Source: CAIUSP01 sp040375675 (lineage in GTDB: Bacteria > Actinomycetota > Thermoleophilia > Solirubrobacterales > 70-9). Taken from it: a stretch of 40,371 bases of DNA. The DNA lies in NCBI GenBank assembly GCA_040375675.1, contig JBEIRY010000006.1:1-40371 (forward strand), in the 5' to 3' direction. The notes below the pieces were generated by a model. It was not told where the DNA came from and did not search any database. It was given only the letters and a program-made list of their open reading frames with translations. Below are positions 8,015 to 16,594 of this stretch, piece by piece; position 1 is the first letter of the stretch; each line of letters opens with the position of its first letter. The translations under genes and the position numbers were made by a program.

Positions 8015-10528
8015 CTACTCCTCGCTGGAGTTGGCCGAGGGAGCGTCCTCGGTCTTCTCCTCTTGCTTCTTCTCGCTCATTTTCGATTCCATCTTCTCGC
8101 CGTTCGATGCGCTTGCGGCCTTCGCCTCGGCCGTCGCTCCATCTGCCGGCTTGCGTGAACCACGGCGGCGGCGCTTACGCCTTCGCGATCCGCTCTTCGG
8201 GAAGTTCCTCAGCAACTCACGCGCTGTTGCAGAAGGCTTTCGCGCAGCCCTCATCCGTGCACCGCGCAGAACCTCCTCGCCCTCGGGCGTGTGAGCGACA
8301 GCAGCGGCAAGCAGAGCGGTAGCCAGGCGGCGATCCTGATTGCGTGATGCCTGAACCAGGCGGCGGGCATTGCGACCATGGGCGCGACCCGACGAGTTGA
8401 CCAACAGACCGAGCAGGCGCTTGGTCTCTGGCCAGCGCTGCACGGCGTACTCCTCGTGCAGCTCGCGGGTGTACGAGGCAAGCCGCCAGATCCAAGCCTG
8501 GGCCTGATCGCGGCGACCGATACGCCTTTCGGCGAGTGCCTCGAGTAGTGCCTTGCTGCCGGCACGGCGGTCCTCGCGCGACCAGGTCCCCACCGTATCG
8601 ACCGCGTCATCGAACGCTTCTGGGTCTTCGAGCAGAGCGATCTCGGCCAGAGCCTTCAGACGCAGCTGTGCATTTCGATTGCGCTGAACGCAGGTCAGCA
8701 GGAACCGCTTGCGCAGTTCTTTCGTCTCGTCTCCCTGCAGCATCGCCTTGGCGCGGCGCCAACCGTTGGTGTTGACCCGCGATCCCGCCAGAGCAGCCCA
8801 GACATGCTGTTCGGAGTGGTCGAGGTTCTCGACCGCGGTTCTCCAGAGATCGCGCTCGAGTACCTCCAGCCGTCGCTGCGATTCACCCGATACCGGAACG
8901 ATCCGCTTCTCGACCCTGACCTGTCGACCGCGGCCTCGCCGGACCGGACCAACCACGATCGCTCCGCCGCGATAGACATCTCGATCGAGCAGGCTGTGCA
9001 GGGTGATGATCGACTCATCGTGAGTGGTGGCGGGATGGACGAAATCGATCACGATTCCGGCCTCCTTGCCAGGATTGCGACGGGTCACTCGCCCGACCCG
9101 CTGCTGATAGATCCTCCGCGAAGCGGTTGGTGCAAGGTGCATGCAGATGGTCGCGCGCGGTGAGTTCCAACCTTCGGCAAGGAGCATCGCGTTGCAAAGC
9201 ACATCGACCTCACCGCGTTCGAACCCGGCGAGGATCTCGGCCAGTTCCAGCTTGGGCGTTTCGCCCGAGACGGCCTGGGCATTGATTCCTGCGTCGCGGA
9301 AGGCCTTGGCGACGTTGTTGGCGTGCTTGACCCCCGCGGTGTAGACCACACCCGGGACCTTTCGAAAACGCGAGGCGTAGAGATCGGCGATCGCCAGGTT
9401 GAACGGCTCCTGATCGAGCAACTTGGCGAGCTCCTCCTGATCGAAGTCCTGATCGACCTCTCCCTTCCTCAAGGGCACCTTGGCGATCGTCCTCACGCCA
9501 GGGCCAGGAGGAATGCGAATACAACGAAGTGGAGAGATCACTCCCCGGCGCGCAGCCTGGGCGAGGTCGAAGCGGGATGTCTGGGTAGGGAAGAGATCGG
9601 CTACATGCCGGGCAATCAGGGCTCCGGTCGCGGTCATGCCGATGTAGGTGGGACCCTGCCAGCCACGAATGCATGCGCTCGTCTTTTCGCCGAGTGCGGT
9701 GTGGGCCTCGTCGCAGATCACGATCGAGTACGCATCCGAGATCTTGCCCGCGTTGCGCACGAACCACTGGTAGGTCTCGACGGTGACGGGTCCGTCAGCT
9801 CTGTCGTCGTCACCCATCAGCGGTGGCGAAAGTCGATCGGCGTAGCCGCGGGTGGAGATCTCACCGATGAACTGATCGACCAGGTTGCGGCGATGGGTGA
9901 GGATCAGAATTCCGCCAGTTCTCGATGCCTCGACGAACCCGACCGCAGCGACCGTCTTGCCGGCACCGGTTGCGTGTTCGAACCAGAACCTTCTTGCCGC
10001 GCCAGGGTCATCTTCAACCTCGGCGACGATCTCCTCCTCGGCGGTGTCCTCCTCCCAGTCTTGAGGCTCCTCGTCTGGAGCTAGCGCCTCATCATCATCG
10101 GCAGCGTCACCGTTGGCCGAGCCGGCCGGGGCGGGGGTATCGCCTGCCGTCTCGGTCGCAGCGTCTGCTGCGTCCTCATCCTGAACATCGGAGATCAGAA
10201 CAGCGAGGGTCCCCGAAAGAGCATCGACCTGATGCTCGGAGAGCTCGGTGCCGTCGACCAGCTTCGGAGGCTCATCGGCGAGCAACCGCTCGAGTCCGAG
10301 CAAGAGTGAGTACTGCTGCCGCCACTCGATCGAGGGCGTTTCGCGGCCATCGGCTATCTCGGCAAGCGCTGCGTCGAACGCCTCGCGCCTTGGAGTTCCG
10401 GCAACGAGATCCTTGAGCTTCTCGCCTTCGAGCAGGAACGGTTCGAGCGCAAAAGCTCTCGCGCTCTCGAGTTGCGCCTTGGTTGGCGCCTTTGCCGCCT
10501 TGGCGGCCGACTTGGTGGTTTCAGCCAT
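8015..10528 (-). CDS. DEAD/DEAH-box (SF2) helicase with acidic insert
   Basis: 837 residues. SF2 helicase motifs: Walker A ATGAGKT (residues 186-192), ILTHRRNLVDQF (Ia), DEAH box VICDEAH (276 is its His), GMTAT (motif III, 297-301), VVYTAGVKHANNVAKAF (IV), LLAEGWNSPRA (V) and QQRVGRVTRR (VI, ~475-484). The N-terminal EHQ segment near residue 100, usually ~20-30 residues before Walker A, is separated from it by a very acidic Ala/Asp/Glu-rich linker (~114-178). The C-terminal ~300 residues are helical, then a strongly basic patch (RRRKRRRRGSRK) and an acidic tail. Nucleic-acid substrate unknown; a restriction-enzyme-like ResIII helicase core is the nearest description. Confidence 0.9.
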   Translation of the reverse strand: MAETTKSAAKAAKAPTKAQLESARAFALEPFLLEGEKLKDLVAGTPRREAFDAALAEIADGRETPSIEWRQQYSLLLGLERLLADEPPKLVDGTELSEHQVDALSGTLAVLISDVQDEDAADAATETAGDTPAPAGSANGDAADDDEALAPDEEPQDWEEDTAEEEIVAEVEDDPGAARRFWFEHATGAGKTVAAVGFVEASRTGGILILTHRRNLVDQFIGEISTRGYADRLSPPLMGDDDRADGPVTVETYQWFVRNAGKISDAYSIVICDEAHTALGEKTSACIRGWQGPTYIGMTATGALIARHVADLFPTQTSRFDLAQAARRGVISPLRCIRIPPGPGVRTIAKVPLRKGEVDQDFDQEELAKLLDQEPFNLAIADLYASRFRKVPGVVYTAGVKHANNVAKAFRDAGINAQAVSGETPKLELAEILAGFERGEVDVLCNAMLLAEGWNSPRATICMHLAPTASRRIYQQRVGRVTRRNPGKEAGIVIDFVHPATTHDESIITLHSLLDRDVYRGGAIVVGPVRRGRGRQVRVEKRIVPVSGESQRRLEVLERDLWRTAVENLDHSEQHVWAALAGSRVNTNGWRRAKAMLQGDETKELRKRFLLTCVQRNRNAQLRLKALAEIALLEDPEAFDDAVDTVGTWSREDRRAGSKALLEALAERRIGRRDQAQAWIWRLASYTRELHEEYAVQRWPETKRLLGLLVNSSGRAHGRNARRLVQASRNQDRRLATALLAAAVAHTPEGEEVLRGARMRAARKPSATARELLRNFPKSGSRRRKRRRRGSRKPADGATAEAKAASASNGEKMESKMSEKKQEEKTEDAPSANSSEE

Positions 10529-10633
10529 GAGGGCTATTCGTTCCTGACGAGGCCTCTACCGAAAGCTGATGAATGGCAGGTCCCTCGCCGAGAATTCAGG
10601 TGATCCGGCGCCGATCTGGCCTCCGGAATCGCC

Positions 10634-10654
10634 GACTTGATCTCTCATCAAGTC
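10634..10654. promoter_or_regulatory. Inverted repeat between divergent genes (possible operator)
   Basis: Perfect 8-bp arms GACTTGAT and ATCAAGTC flank a 5-bp spacer (CTCTC) in the 169-bp region between the divergent helicase and thioredoxin-like genes. An A/T-rich TATTTA follows at 10663-10668. A dimeric repressor site is plausible. A hairpin in the transcript is the alternative. The rest of the gap shows nothing recognisable. Confidence 0.4.
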
Positions 10655-10697
10655 AGTTGCTGTATTTAACCACGCCAGAGACCAATCGGCAATCGAG

Positions 10698-11306
10698 GTG
10701 GGTAATCGTCACCATACGGTGATCATTCGCTCACACAACCGAAAAGCTCTCATCGCAATTCCACTCGCCGTCATCTCTTTGGCGCTGGGGCTTGGGGCCT
10801 GCGGTGAGAGCGCCGGCAACCCCGAATCCACACTCACCATCGCCGAGGCAACCGCGCGCATTCCGGATGCACCGGCGCCTCTACGCCGAGTCCGCGCCCA
10901 GGCCAACCAACTCCTGGATGGGGGAACTTCGGCCTTCGAGGCAAGAGTCGCTGATCTGCGCGGTTACCCGATCGTGATCAACAAGTGGGCGTCGTGGTGC
11001 GGTCCCTGCCGACTCGAGTTCCCGCTCTTCCAACAGGCAGCGATCGATTACGGAGACACCGTCGCATTTCTCGGTGTCAACTCGAACGACGCCGAAGCGC
11101 CTGCAAAGACCTACCTGCAAGAACTGCCTCTCCCATACCCGTCGTATCTGGACCCTGACTCCGACATCGCCAATCTGATCAAGGCTCCAACCGCCTTCCC
11201 GGCAACCGCCTTCTACGACCGGCGGGGCCGACTGGTGCATCTCAAACAAGGGGTGTATGCCGACGAGCAGGAACTGGTCGCAGATATCGACCGCTGGGCG
11301 AGATGA
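10698..11306 (+). CDS. TlpA/ResA-like thioredoxin-fold lipoprotein
   Basis: 202 residues. A basic N-region, a hydrophobic stretch and the lipobox LGAC (Cys35) predict an exported lipoprotein. The thioredoxin domain has the redox motif WASWCGPC (Cys101, Cys104) followed by RLEFP, as in TlpA/ResA/CcmG proteins, and the cis-Pro region appears as KAPTAFPATAFYD. Such proteins reduce disulfides outside the membrane, for example apocytochrome c thiols, so a link to the ccm genes 9 kb upstream is possible but only inferred. The GTG at 10698 has only a weak upstream GAG; a GTG at 10719 is an alternative and would still keep the signal peptide. Stop overlaps the next gene by ATGA. Confidence 0.85.
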   Translation: MGNRHHTVIIRSHNRKALIAIPLAVISLALGLGACGESAGNPESTLTIAEATARIPDAPAPLRRVRAQANQLLDGGTSAFEARVADLRGYPIVINKWASWCGPCRLEFPLFQQAAIDYGDTVAFLGVNSNDAEAPAKTYLQELPLPYPSYLDPDSDIANLIKAPTAFPATAFYDRRGRLVHLKQGVYADEQELVADIDRWAR

Positions 11307-12352
11307 CCCCGGACGGCAAGCCTCCGGAGGTCCGACTCGATCAGCTGACCGGTCTGCGAACGATCCTCGCGCCGGCACGTGCTGAGCGGCCAATGGACTT
11401 CGGAATAGTCGAACACGGTCCGGTAGCAGACCACACCTGCCCTTTCTGCGAAGGCAACGAAAAGGACACACCCGCCGAGCTCTGGGCGGATCGACCCGAG
11501 GGTGACAAGGACGGCTCTGGCTGGCGAGTGCGCGCGGTTCCGAACCTCTACCCCGCACTCGGCGACGCAGAGAACTCGAGCGCCGACCAGGCCGGAGGCG
11601 GCGACCCGCTGCGAGCGAGTGCCCGGGCTGCGCAGGTGGATCTGTTCGAGTCCGTCGCCGCCAGCGGCGAGCACGAGGTCATCATCCACTCCCCGGACCA
11701 CCTGCGTGCACTGGCCCAGCTCGATGACACAGGCCTGTCGGCTGCCGTCAATGGCTGGCGCGAGCGGATGCGCGCTCACGCCGGTTGTCGGTGTGTGCAG
11801 CTGATCGTCAACGAAGGACCCGACGCAGGTGCGTCGCTCGAGCACACCCATGCGCAGCTCTACGCGATGGATTTCGTACCTGCTGCGATCGCACGAGAGA
11901 GGGAGAGATTCCGCTCGCACTACGAGGCAACCAACGGCGGCGAGCTGCTCGCCGACATCGTCAGCGAGGAGATCCGGCGTGACGAGCGGGTGGTGGCAGT
12001 AGACGACGAGGCTGTGTTGATCTGCCCCTGGGCCTCACGCAGTCCGTTCGAGCTGCGCCTGATCCCGCGCGAGAGCGAGGCCGACTTTGCCGCCCCGGGA
12101 ATGAATGGACGCGCTGTCGGAATGCTCGCCACCGCGATGCGTGCGCTGAAGGCCCGGTTCGGTACCGAGCCGCAACTCAACCTCTGGGTCAGAACAGCCC
12201 CGCGCGGTGCAGAACCGTTTCACTGGCACATCGACATCGCTCCGAGGCTCTCGGTCAAGGCGAGCTACGAGATCGCCACCGGGGTGGACATCAACATCTT
12301 CCCGCCCGAGCGCGCCGCCGGAGAACTGAAAGACGCACTCGGCAACTCCTGA
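11303..12352 (+). CDS. GalT-like HIT-superfamily nucleotidyltransferase (DUF4921/galactose-1-phosphate uridylyltransferase family)
   Basis: 349 residues. Two GalT-type halves are visible. The first has a zinc-like CPFCEGNE (Cys46, Cys49), RAVPNLYPAL, and the catalytic triad EHTHAQ (His181, His183, Gln185) after NEGPDAGASLEH. The second has FHWHIDIAPRL followed by a GVDINIFPPE ending that mirrors the 'GtG..iN...PE' tail of GalT. The middle histidine of the HxHxQ site would carry the nucleotidyl intermediate. The sugar-phosphate and nucleotide cannot be deduced: members include GalT, ADP-glucose phosphorylase and unassigned enzymes. It is coupled to the lipoprotein gene (ATGA 11303-11306) and ends just before a strong hairpin. 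Confidence 0.82.
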   Translation: MTPDGKPPEVRLDQLTGLRTILAPARAERPMDFGIVEHGPVADHTCPFCEGNEKDTPAELWADRPEGDKDGSGWRVRAVPNLYPALGDAENSSADQAGGGDPLRASARAAQVDLFESVAASGEHEVIIHSPDHLRALAQLDDTGLSAAVNGWRERMRAHAGCRCVQLIVNEGPDAGASLEHTHAQLYAMDFVPAAIARERERFRSHYEATNGGELLADIVSEEIRRDERVVAVDDEAVLICPWASRSPFELRLIPRESEADFAAPGMNGRAVGMLATAMRALKARFGTEPQLNLWVRTAPRGAEPFHWHIDIAPRLSVKASYEIATGVDINIFPPERAAGELKDALGNS

Positions 12353-12357
12353 AACGA

Positions 12358-12381
12358 CCAAGGGCCCCGAAGGGCCCTTGG
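12358..12381. terminator. Bidirectional hairpin terminator between convergent genes
   Basis: A perfect 10-bp stem (CCAAGGGCCC / GGGCCCTTGG) with a 4-nt loop. The loop is CGAA on + and TTCG on -, so the minus-strand RNA forms a C(UUCG)G super-stable tetraloop. It lies 5 bp after the GalT-like stop and 26 bp after the DUF805 stop, serving both. The T run is short (TTT), as often in G+C-rich bacteria. Confidence 0.8.
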
Positions 12382-12407
12382 TTTCGAAACGGTTCGATTC
12401 AGAGTGA

Positions 12408-12782
12408 CTAGGCGCCGGCCGGCTCGCTCACGCCGCCCTTCGGGTCCGGGCCGTACTCGTTCTTGCCCTCGTCGCTCTTGGTGCATAGGAAGACCAGCAT
12501 CACGATGAAACCGATGATCGGAATGATCTGGATCCACCACCACCAGCCGCTCTTGCCGGAATCATGCAACCGCCTGATCGTGGCGGAGAGCACCGGAAAG
12601 AGAAATGCAATCGCGGCGATGATGTAGAAGAAATTCGTACCGATGATCTGGTCGATGATCGCGCCGATCGCGAGTGCGATCACGTTCGCCAGATACAACC
12701 ACCAGAATGCAGGGCGCGAAGCGCGTCCCTTCCAGTTGAAAAAGTGATCGAATCCTGACTTCACTGCCTCTTGGATATTCAC
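12408..12782 (-). CDS. DUF805 family membrane protein
   Basis: 124 residues. The DUF805 pattern is complete: FNWKGRASRPAFWW at the N-terminus, three or four membrane helices, and RRLHDSGKSGWWWW between them. It is an inner-membrane protein of unknown function. The GTG start at 12782 is chosen because AAGGAGGAGAG lies 8 nt upstream and the next 16 upstream in-frame codons carry nothing of the family. The C-terminal tail is hydrophilic and ends PDPKGGVSEPAGA. Shares the terminator at 12358-12381 with the convergent GalT-like gene. Confidence 0.9.
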   Translation of the reverse strand: MNIQEAVKSGFDHFFNWKGRASRPAFWWLYLANVIALAIGAIIDQIIGTNFFYIIAAIAFLFPVLSATIRRLHDSGKSGWWWWIQIIPIIGFIVMLVFLCTKSDEGKNEYGPDPKGGVSEPAGA

Positions 12783-12901
12783 GTGTTGTTCTCTCCTCCT
12801 TGTCGGCTGAATCGCCGAGATCGACTGCACTGCTAGTTGGGACGCTACCTGAACCGGCGGCAGAGCGGGACTATTCGACTATTAATGTGTTGGAGGAGTA
12901 G

Positions 12902-14338
12902 ATGAATCCCGGAATACAGAAGAGGCCTTTGTTCACAACTCTTGTTCTCGCCTTCATTGCGGCGTGCCTGATCGGCACCCCAGCGATGGCGGCGGCAGAT
13001 ACCTGGGTCGACCCCTCGGGCGGAAGGGACTCCGCTTCCGGATCGAGGTCGCACCCGCTGCGGAGCCTCACCGAGGCGTGGAATCGACTACCTCCCACCG
13101 CCTCCACACCAACCACGATCCAACTGAAGGCTGGCGACTACCGGAACTCGAGCCCCGTCTATTGGGAGAACCATTCCGGAACTTCAGCGGCGCCGATAAT
13201 CATCCGCTCTGCCGACGGCAAAGGCAAGGCACTGCTTCCAGGGGTGAACCTGTTCGGTGTCTCCTGGATCGAGTTCCGTGGCATCAAGTTCCGCGACGGA
13301 GGGGATGTAGTCCATTGCGAGCAGTGCTCTCACTTCACCTTGAGGAACTCGATCGTGAGGGGAGTGGGCGCCCAGGAGACCTTCAAGGCGAACCAGAGCG
13401 AATGGGTATCGATCCTCGACAGCTCTCTCAGCGGCGCCGGCGACAACGTGATCGACATGGTCGCCGTCCGGCACGCACGAATCAGGAGGAACCGTGTCGC
13501 AAACGCCGAGGACTGGTGCGGCTACGCAAAGGGCGGCTCGGTGGATGTGATCGTCAGCTCGAACCTGTTCACGCGCTGCGGAACCGGCGGCTTCTCCGCC
13601 GGGCAGGGGACCGGCTTCCAGTTCATGGAGGCACCATGGCTGCAGTACGAGGCGGTCGGAGTGGTCATCCGTGGCAATACCGTCACTGAAACCGAGGGTG
13701 CTGCGTTCGGTGTGCAAGGTGGGTTCGATGTGCTGGTTGCCGACAACATCGCCCGACGGGTCGGCAGGCGCTCGCATGTGCTCGAGGTGGTATTCGGCAG
13801 CCGGTCCTGCGACGGGCAACCCGGCGATACGGGACGCGAGCGGTGCCAGCAGTATCTCGATCAGGGCGGCTGGGGAACCACCGTGGTCGACGACGGATCC
13901 AACGGAGTGGACATCCCGAGCCGTCACGTCCAGTTCTCGGGCAACGTGATCTACAACCCGGCTCCCTACCGATCGACCTGGCAACAGCTGACGATCTTCG
14001 GTGAGACCGGCGCGCAGCCTGGTACCGGTGTACCGGCTGACGGCGCCGCCGATGCCGATCTGCACTTCGACCGGAACGTGATCTGGAACGGACCGGCCTC
14101 GATGCCCTTGGGTGTAGGCGAGGGCACAGGCTGCGCTCCCTCCAACCCGACCTGCAACCCCACCCAGCTGCGCGCGGCCAACCGGATCAATACCCGTCTG
14201 CCGGTGTTGAAGCGGCTGCGAAGCGGACGCTACGTGAAGCGCGGATGGACAGTCGACTACACCCGTAACTCCCCTCTCGCACCCGAATGGAGCGATCTGC
14301 CGGCAGGCTCGGCACCGTGGTCGGCTTGGCCGTTCTAG
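12902..14338 (+). CDS. Secreted right-handed parallel beta-helix protein (DUF1565/pectate-lyase-like fold)
   Basis: 478 residues with a signal peptide (basic start, hydrophobic core, cleavage near GTPAMA-AAD). The mature start TWVDPSGGRDSASGSRSHPLRSL is the usual 'YVsp.G.D...G....P..tl' opening of DUF1565-type beta-helix proteins. It is followed by repeated short strands with N/D turns (FTLRNSIVRG, ILDSSLSG, RIRRNRVANA, VIVSSNLFTRC, VVIRGNTVTET, VLVADNIARR, VQFSGNVIYN, LHFDRNVIWN) marking helix coils. Several cysteines may form disulfides. Probably an extracellular or surface polysaccharide-binding or lyase-like protein; no catalytic residues can be assigned. SD GGAGGAG at 12893-12899 supports the ATG; TATTAA at 12880-12885 is a candidate -10. 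Confidence 0.85.
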   Translation: MNPGIQKRPLFTTLVLAFIAACLIGTPAMAAADTWVDPSGGRDSASGSRSHPLRSLTEAWNRLPPTASTPTTIQLKAGDYRNSSPVYWENHSGTSAAPIIIRSADGKGKALLPGVNLFGVSWIEFRGIKFRDGGDVVHCEQCSHFTLRNSIVRGVGAQETFKANQSEWVSILDSSLSGAGDNVIDMVAVRHARIRRNRVANAEDWCGYAKGGSVDVIVSSNLFTRCGTGGFSAGQGTGFQFMEAPWLQYEAVGVVIRGNTVTETEGAAFGVQGGFDVLVADNIARRVGRRSHVLEVVFGSRSCDGQPGDTGRERCQQYLDQGGWGTTVVDDGSNGVDIPSRHVQFSGNVIYNPAPYRSTWQQLTIFGETGAQPGTGVPADGAADADLHFDRNVIWNGPASMPLGVGEGTGCAPSNPTCNPTQLRAANRINTRLPVLKRLRSGRYVKRGWTVDYTRNSPLAPEWSDLPAGSAPWSAWPF

Positions 14339-14370
14339 CTCACGGCTGACTTACGCTCTAGCCTGAGTTC

Positions 14371-15324
14371 GTGATCAAGGAGGCCCTCGACAAGGCGATG
14401 GATCTGGCGGTCGTGCCCGGTTTCACCCGTATCGGCTACTCACTTCGCAGCCGCGGCTGGACCGATCCAACCGCCGGGCGGCCTCTTGCCGGGCAGGCGG
14501 TCCTGATCACCGGCCCGACCGCTGGGCTCGGCCGGGCAACAGCACGGGGGCTTACGCTCGCAGGCGCCGACCTGCACCTGGCTGTCCGAAACCTCCCCAA
14601 AGGCGAAGCGCTCGCTGAAGAGCTGCGCAAGGAGTCACCCGAAGCCACGGTGACCGTCTGGGAGTGCGATGTCTCCGATCTCGAATCGATCAGGGGATTC
14701 GCCGGGATCTTCTGCGACTCGGTCGATCGACTCGATGTGCTGATCCACAACGCCGGCATCCTCGCTCCCGAGCGCCAAAGCTCGGCACAGGGGTTCGAGC
14801 TGACCTTCGCGACCAACGCTCTGGGCCCGTTTCTGCTGACTGAGCTCCTGCTCGAGCCGCTCGAGCGGGGCGCTCCGGCGCGCGTGATCTTCGTCTCCTC
14901 CGGCGGCATGTATGCAGAGAAGCTGAATGTCGAAGACATCCAGTTGGCTGGTCGCGAGTTTCGCGGTGATCGCTTCTACGCACACACCAAACGGATCGAA
15001 GTGATCCTCGCCGAGCAGATCACCGAGCGCTACGGCGCGAAAGGCATCACCGGACACTCGTCGCACCCCGGCTGGGCCTATACCGCGGGGATGGCCGAGG
15101 CCCTGCCGAGATTCCACAAGCTGACCGGCCCGATCCTTCGCACCGCCGAACAGGGTGCCGACACGGTCGTCTGGATGTCACACGCCCCCGAGGTACTCGA
15201 GAGGCCGGGAGAGTTCTGGCACGACCGCGAGCCGAGGCCGAAGCACCGGATGCCTGCGACCAGAGAGACTCCTGCTGAGCGCGCGGAGATGTGGCGTCAG
15301 CTCGAGGAGCTGGCGGAAAGCTGA
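14371..15324 (+). CDS. Short-chain dehydrogenase/reductase (SDR)
   Basis: 317 residues. An NAD(P)-dependent Rossmann oxidoreductase with an N-terminal extension of ~40 residues before the nucleotide-binding TGPTAGLG (residues 47-54). Further marks: ECDVSDLES (adenine-pocket Asp), IHNAGIL (NAG motif), catalytic Ser in VIFVSSGGMY, catalytic YAHTK, and SHPGWAYT after it. The overall pattern resembles the DHRS12-like group. Substrate unknown. The GTG at 14371 is 6 nt after TAGCCT (14359-14364), consistent with a leaderless start. An internal ATG at 14398 is possible but lacks any signal. Confidence 0.88.
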   Translation: MIKEALDKAMDLAVVPGFTRIGYSLRSRGWTDPTAGRPLAGQAVLITGPTAGLGRATARGLTLAGADLHLAVRNLPKGEALAEELRKESPEATVTVWECDVSDLESIRGFAGIFCDSVDRLDVLIHNAGILAPERQSSAQGFELTFATNALGPFLLTELLLEPLERGAPARVIFVSSGGMYAEKLNVEDIQLAGREFRGDRFYAHTKRIEVILAEQITERYGAKGITGHSSHPGWAYTAGMAEALPRFHKLTGPILRTAEQGADTVVWMSHAPEVLERPGEFWHDREPRPKHRMPATRETPAERAEMWRQLEELAES

Positions 15325-15335
15325 GGACTCAGTGA

Positions 15336-16067
15336 CTAAGCGGTCTTGGCTCGGGTGCCGAGATCGCGGCACATGAAGTAAAGAGTCGGCGGGAAGGCTG
15401 CCCAGATCGGAGCGACCACCACGATGTTGAAGATGCCCTGGAGGATCGCGCCGGCCGTGTTGCCGAAGATGCTCAACAGCAACGAGCCGATGATGTTGAG
15501 GATGATCATCAGAACCACATAGGTCCAGAAGATCCGCCAGGCGTTCCCGGAGGCCAGCCGTGCGCTGACTCCGAAGTTGGCGAGCGCGGGGCGATCCTTG
15601 TTGAGCACCGTGGCAGGCAGCGCCATCGAGAAGTAGACGGCCGAGACGACGAAGCCTACGAAGAGGCTGAGGATGTAGGTGACGATCACGCCGAGCACCG
15701 CCCAGAAGCGGTCGGCTGCTGACTTGAGCAACTCGACCGGCCCCATCAGCTTGCGCTTCTTCTCCAGCTGTTCGACCAGGATCACCGTGCCGGCGTGGTA
15801 GAGCACCGAAACCACGATCCCTGCGACGAATCCGATGATGATCAGGATTACTCCGAGCGCACCCTCGACCTTGTCGGCGACGATATAGCCGACGACGATG
15901 GTGGCTACGGGGATGATGAAGGCGATGATCGCGGCCGGAATGAGGGTCTTGGCGCCGTTCTTGTAGTGGCTGAAGACAGCGGTGAGCGCGTCGCCGATCG
16001 AGATTCGCTTCTCCTGCGCTGCTTTTGGACGCGTTGCCACTGCAAGTGAACGTATCAGGCTCAGCAC
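15336..16067 (-). CDS. Polytopic membrane protein of unknown function
   Basis: 243 residues with about five to six hydrophobic segments. A conserved-looking N-terminal amphipathic stretch (ISIGDALTAVFSHYKNGAKTLIPAAI) leads into the first helices, and a central charged loop (VEQLEKKRKLMGPVELLKSAADRFW) separates two membrane bundles. The layout resembles YciC/DUF6159-like or GDPD-membrane-domain proteins, but I cannot assign a family firmly. The GTG start at 16067 and an internal GTG at 16040 are both possible; no SD is visible for either. Convergent with the SDR gene and divergent from the SRPBCC gene across only 36 bp. Confidence 0.7.
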   Translation of the reverse strand: MLSLIRSLAVATRPKAAQEKRISIGDALTAVFSHYKNGAKTLIPAAIIAFIIPVATIVVGYIVADKVEGALGVILIIIGFVAGIVVSVLYHAGTVILVEQLEKKRKLMGPVELLKSAADRFWAVLGVIVTYILSLFVGFVVSAVYFSMALPATVLNKDRPALANFGVSARLASGNAWRIFWTYVVLMIILNIIGSLLLSIFGNTAGAILQGIFNIVVVAPIWAAFPPTLYFMCRDLGTRAKTA

Positions 16068-16089
16068 AGGTAAACCGAGTTTCGCCCCC

Positions 16090-16095
16090 TACAAT
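16090..16095 (+). promoter_or_regulatory. -10 box (TACAAT) for the SRPBCC gene
   Basis: TACAAT differs from the TATAAT consensus at one base and lies 8 nt before the ATG at 16104, with no SD between. This predicts a leaderless transcript. Confidence 0.5.
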
Positions 16096-16103
16096 CACCT
16101 GCG

Positions 16104-16538
16104 ATGGCCCACTACGAAACGAGTTTCGTCTCACCCAAACCGATCGCCGACGCGTTCGCCTACTTGGCGGATTTCAGCAATGCGGCCGAGTGGGACGAAA
16201 ACACCGAGTCGGTGAAGTGTCTAACCGGCGATCCGCTCGCCCTGGGTGCTCGCTACGAGGTGGTCACGAAGTTCGGCGGCCGCACCCTGACCCTGATCTA
16301 CGAGACGATCACGCTCGAGGAACCTCATCGGGCTGCGCTCAGGTCCGAGTCGGGCCCAGTCGGGATCGAAGACACGATGACCTTCAAAGAGGTGGAGGGC
16401 GGCACCGAGATCCACTACCGAGCGCAGATCTCTCCCAAAGGCGCGGCGAAGCTGTTCGATCCGGTCTTTCACCTCGTCTTTCAGGCAGTGGGCGGCCGTG
16501 CCGCCAAGGGCCTGAAGCAGGCTCTCGGCGCCGCCTGA
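16104..16538 (+). CDS. SRPBCC / polyketide cyclase-like protein
   Basis: 144 residues. START/Bet v1-type fold protein: the opening YETSFVSPKPIADAFAYLADFSNAAEWDEN matches the family's 'i.ap.e.Vf.yl.D..n...W' pattern. Repeated beta strands follow (RYEVVTKFGGRTLTLIYETI, DTMTFKEVEGGTEIHYRAQI), then a long C-terminal helix containing GRAAKGLKQAL. These proteins bind hydrophobic ligands; some are cyclases or toxin/coenzyme-Q carriers. Ligand unknown. The leaderless start is supported by TACAAT at 16090-16095. Confidence 0.85.
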   Translation: MAHYETSFVSPKPIADAFAYLADFSNAAEWDENTESVKCLTGDPLALGARYEVVTKFGGRTLTLIYETITLEEPHRAALRSESGPVGIEDTMTFKEVEGGTEIHYRAQISPKGAAKLFDPVFHLVFQAVGGRAAKGLKQALGAA

Positions 16539-16594
16539 CCAACGGCATCCTCATCCCGCGCGCGAAGGCCGGAAGCGGCTAGCCTCCACTGCCC

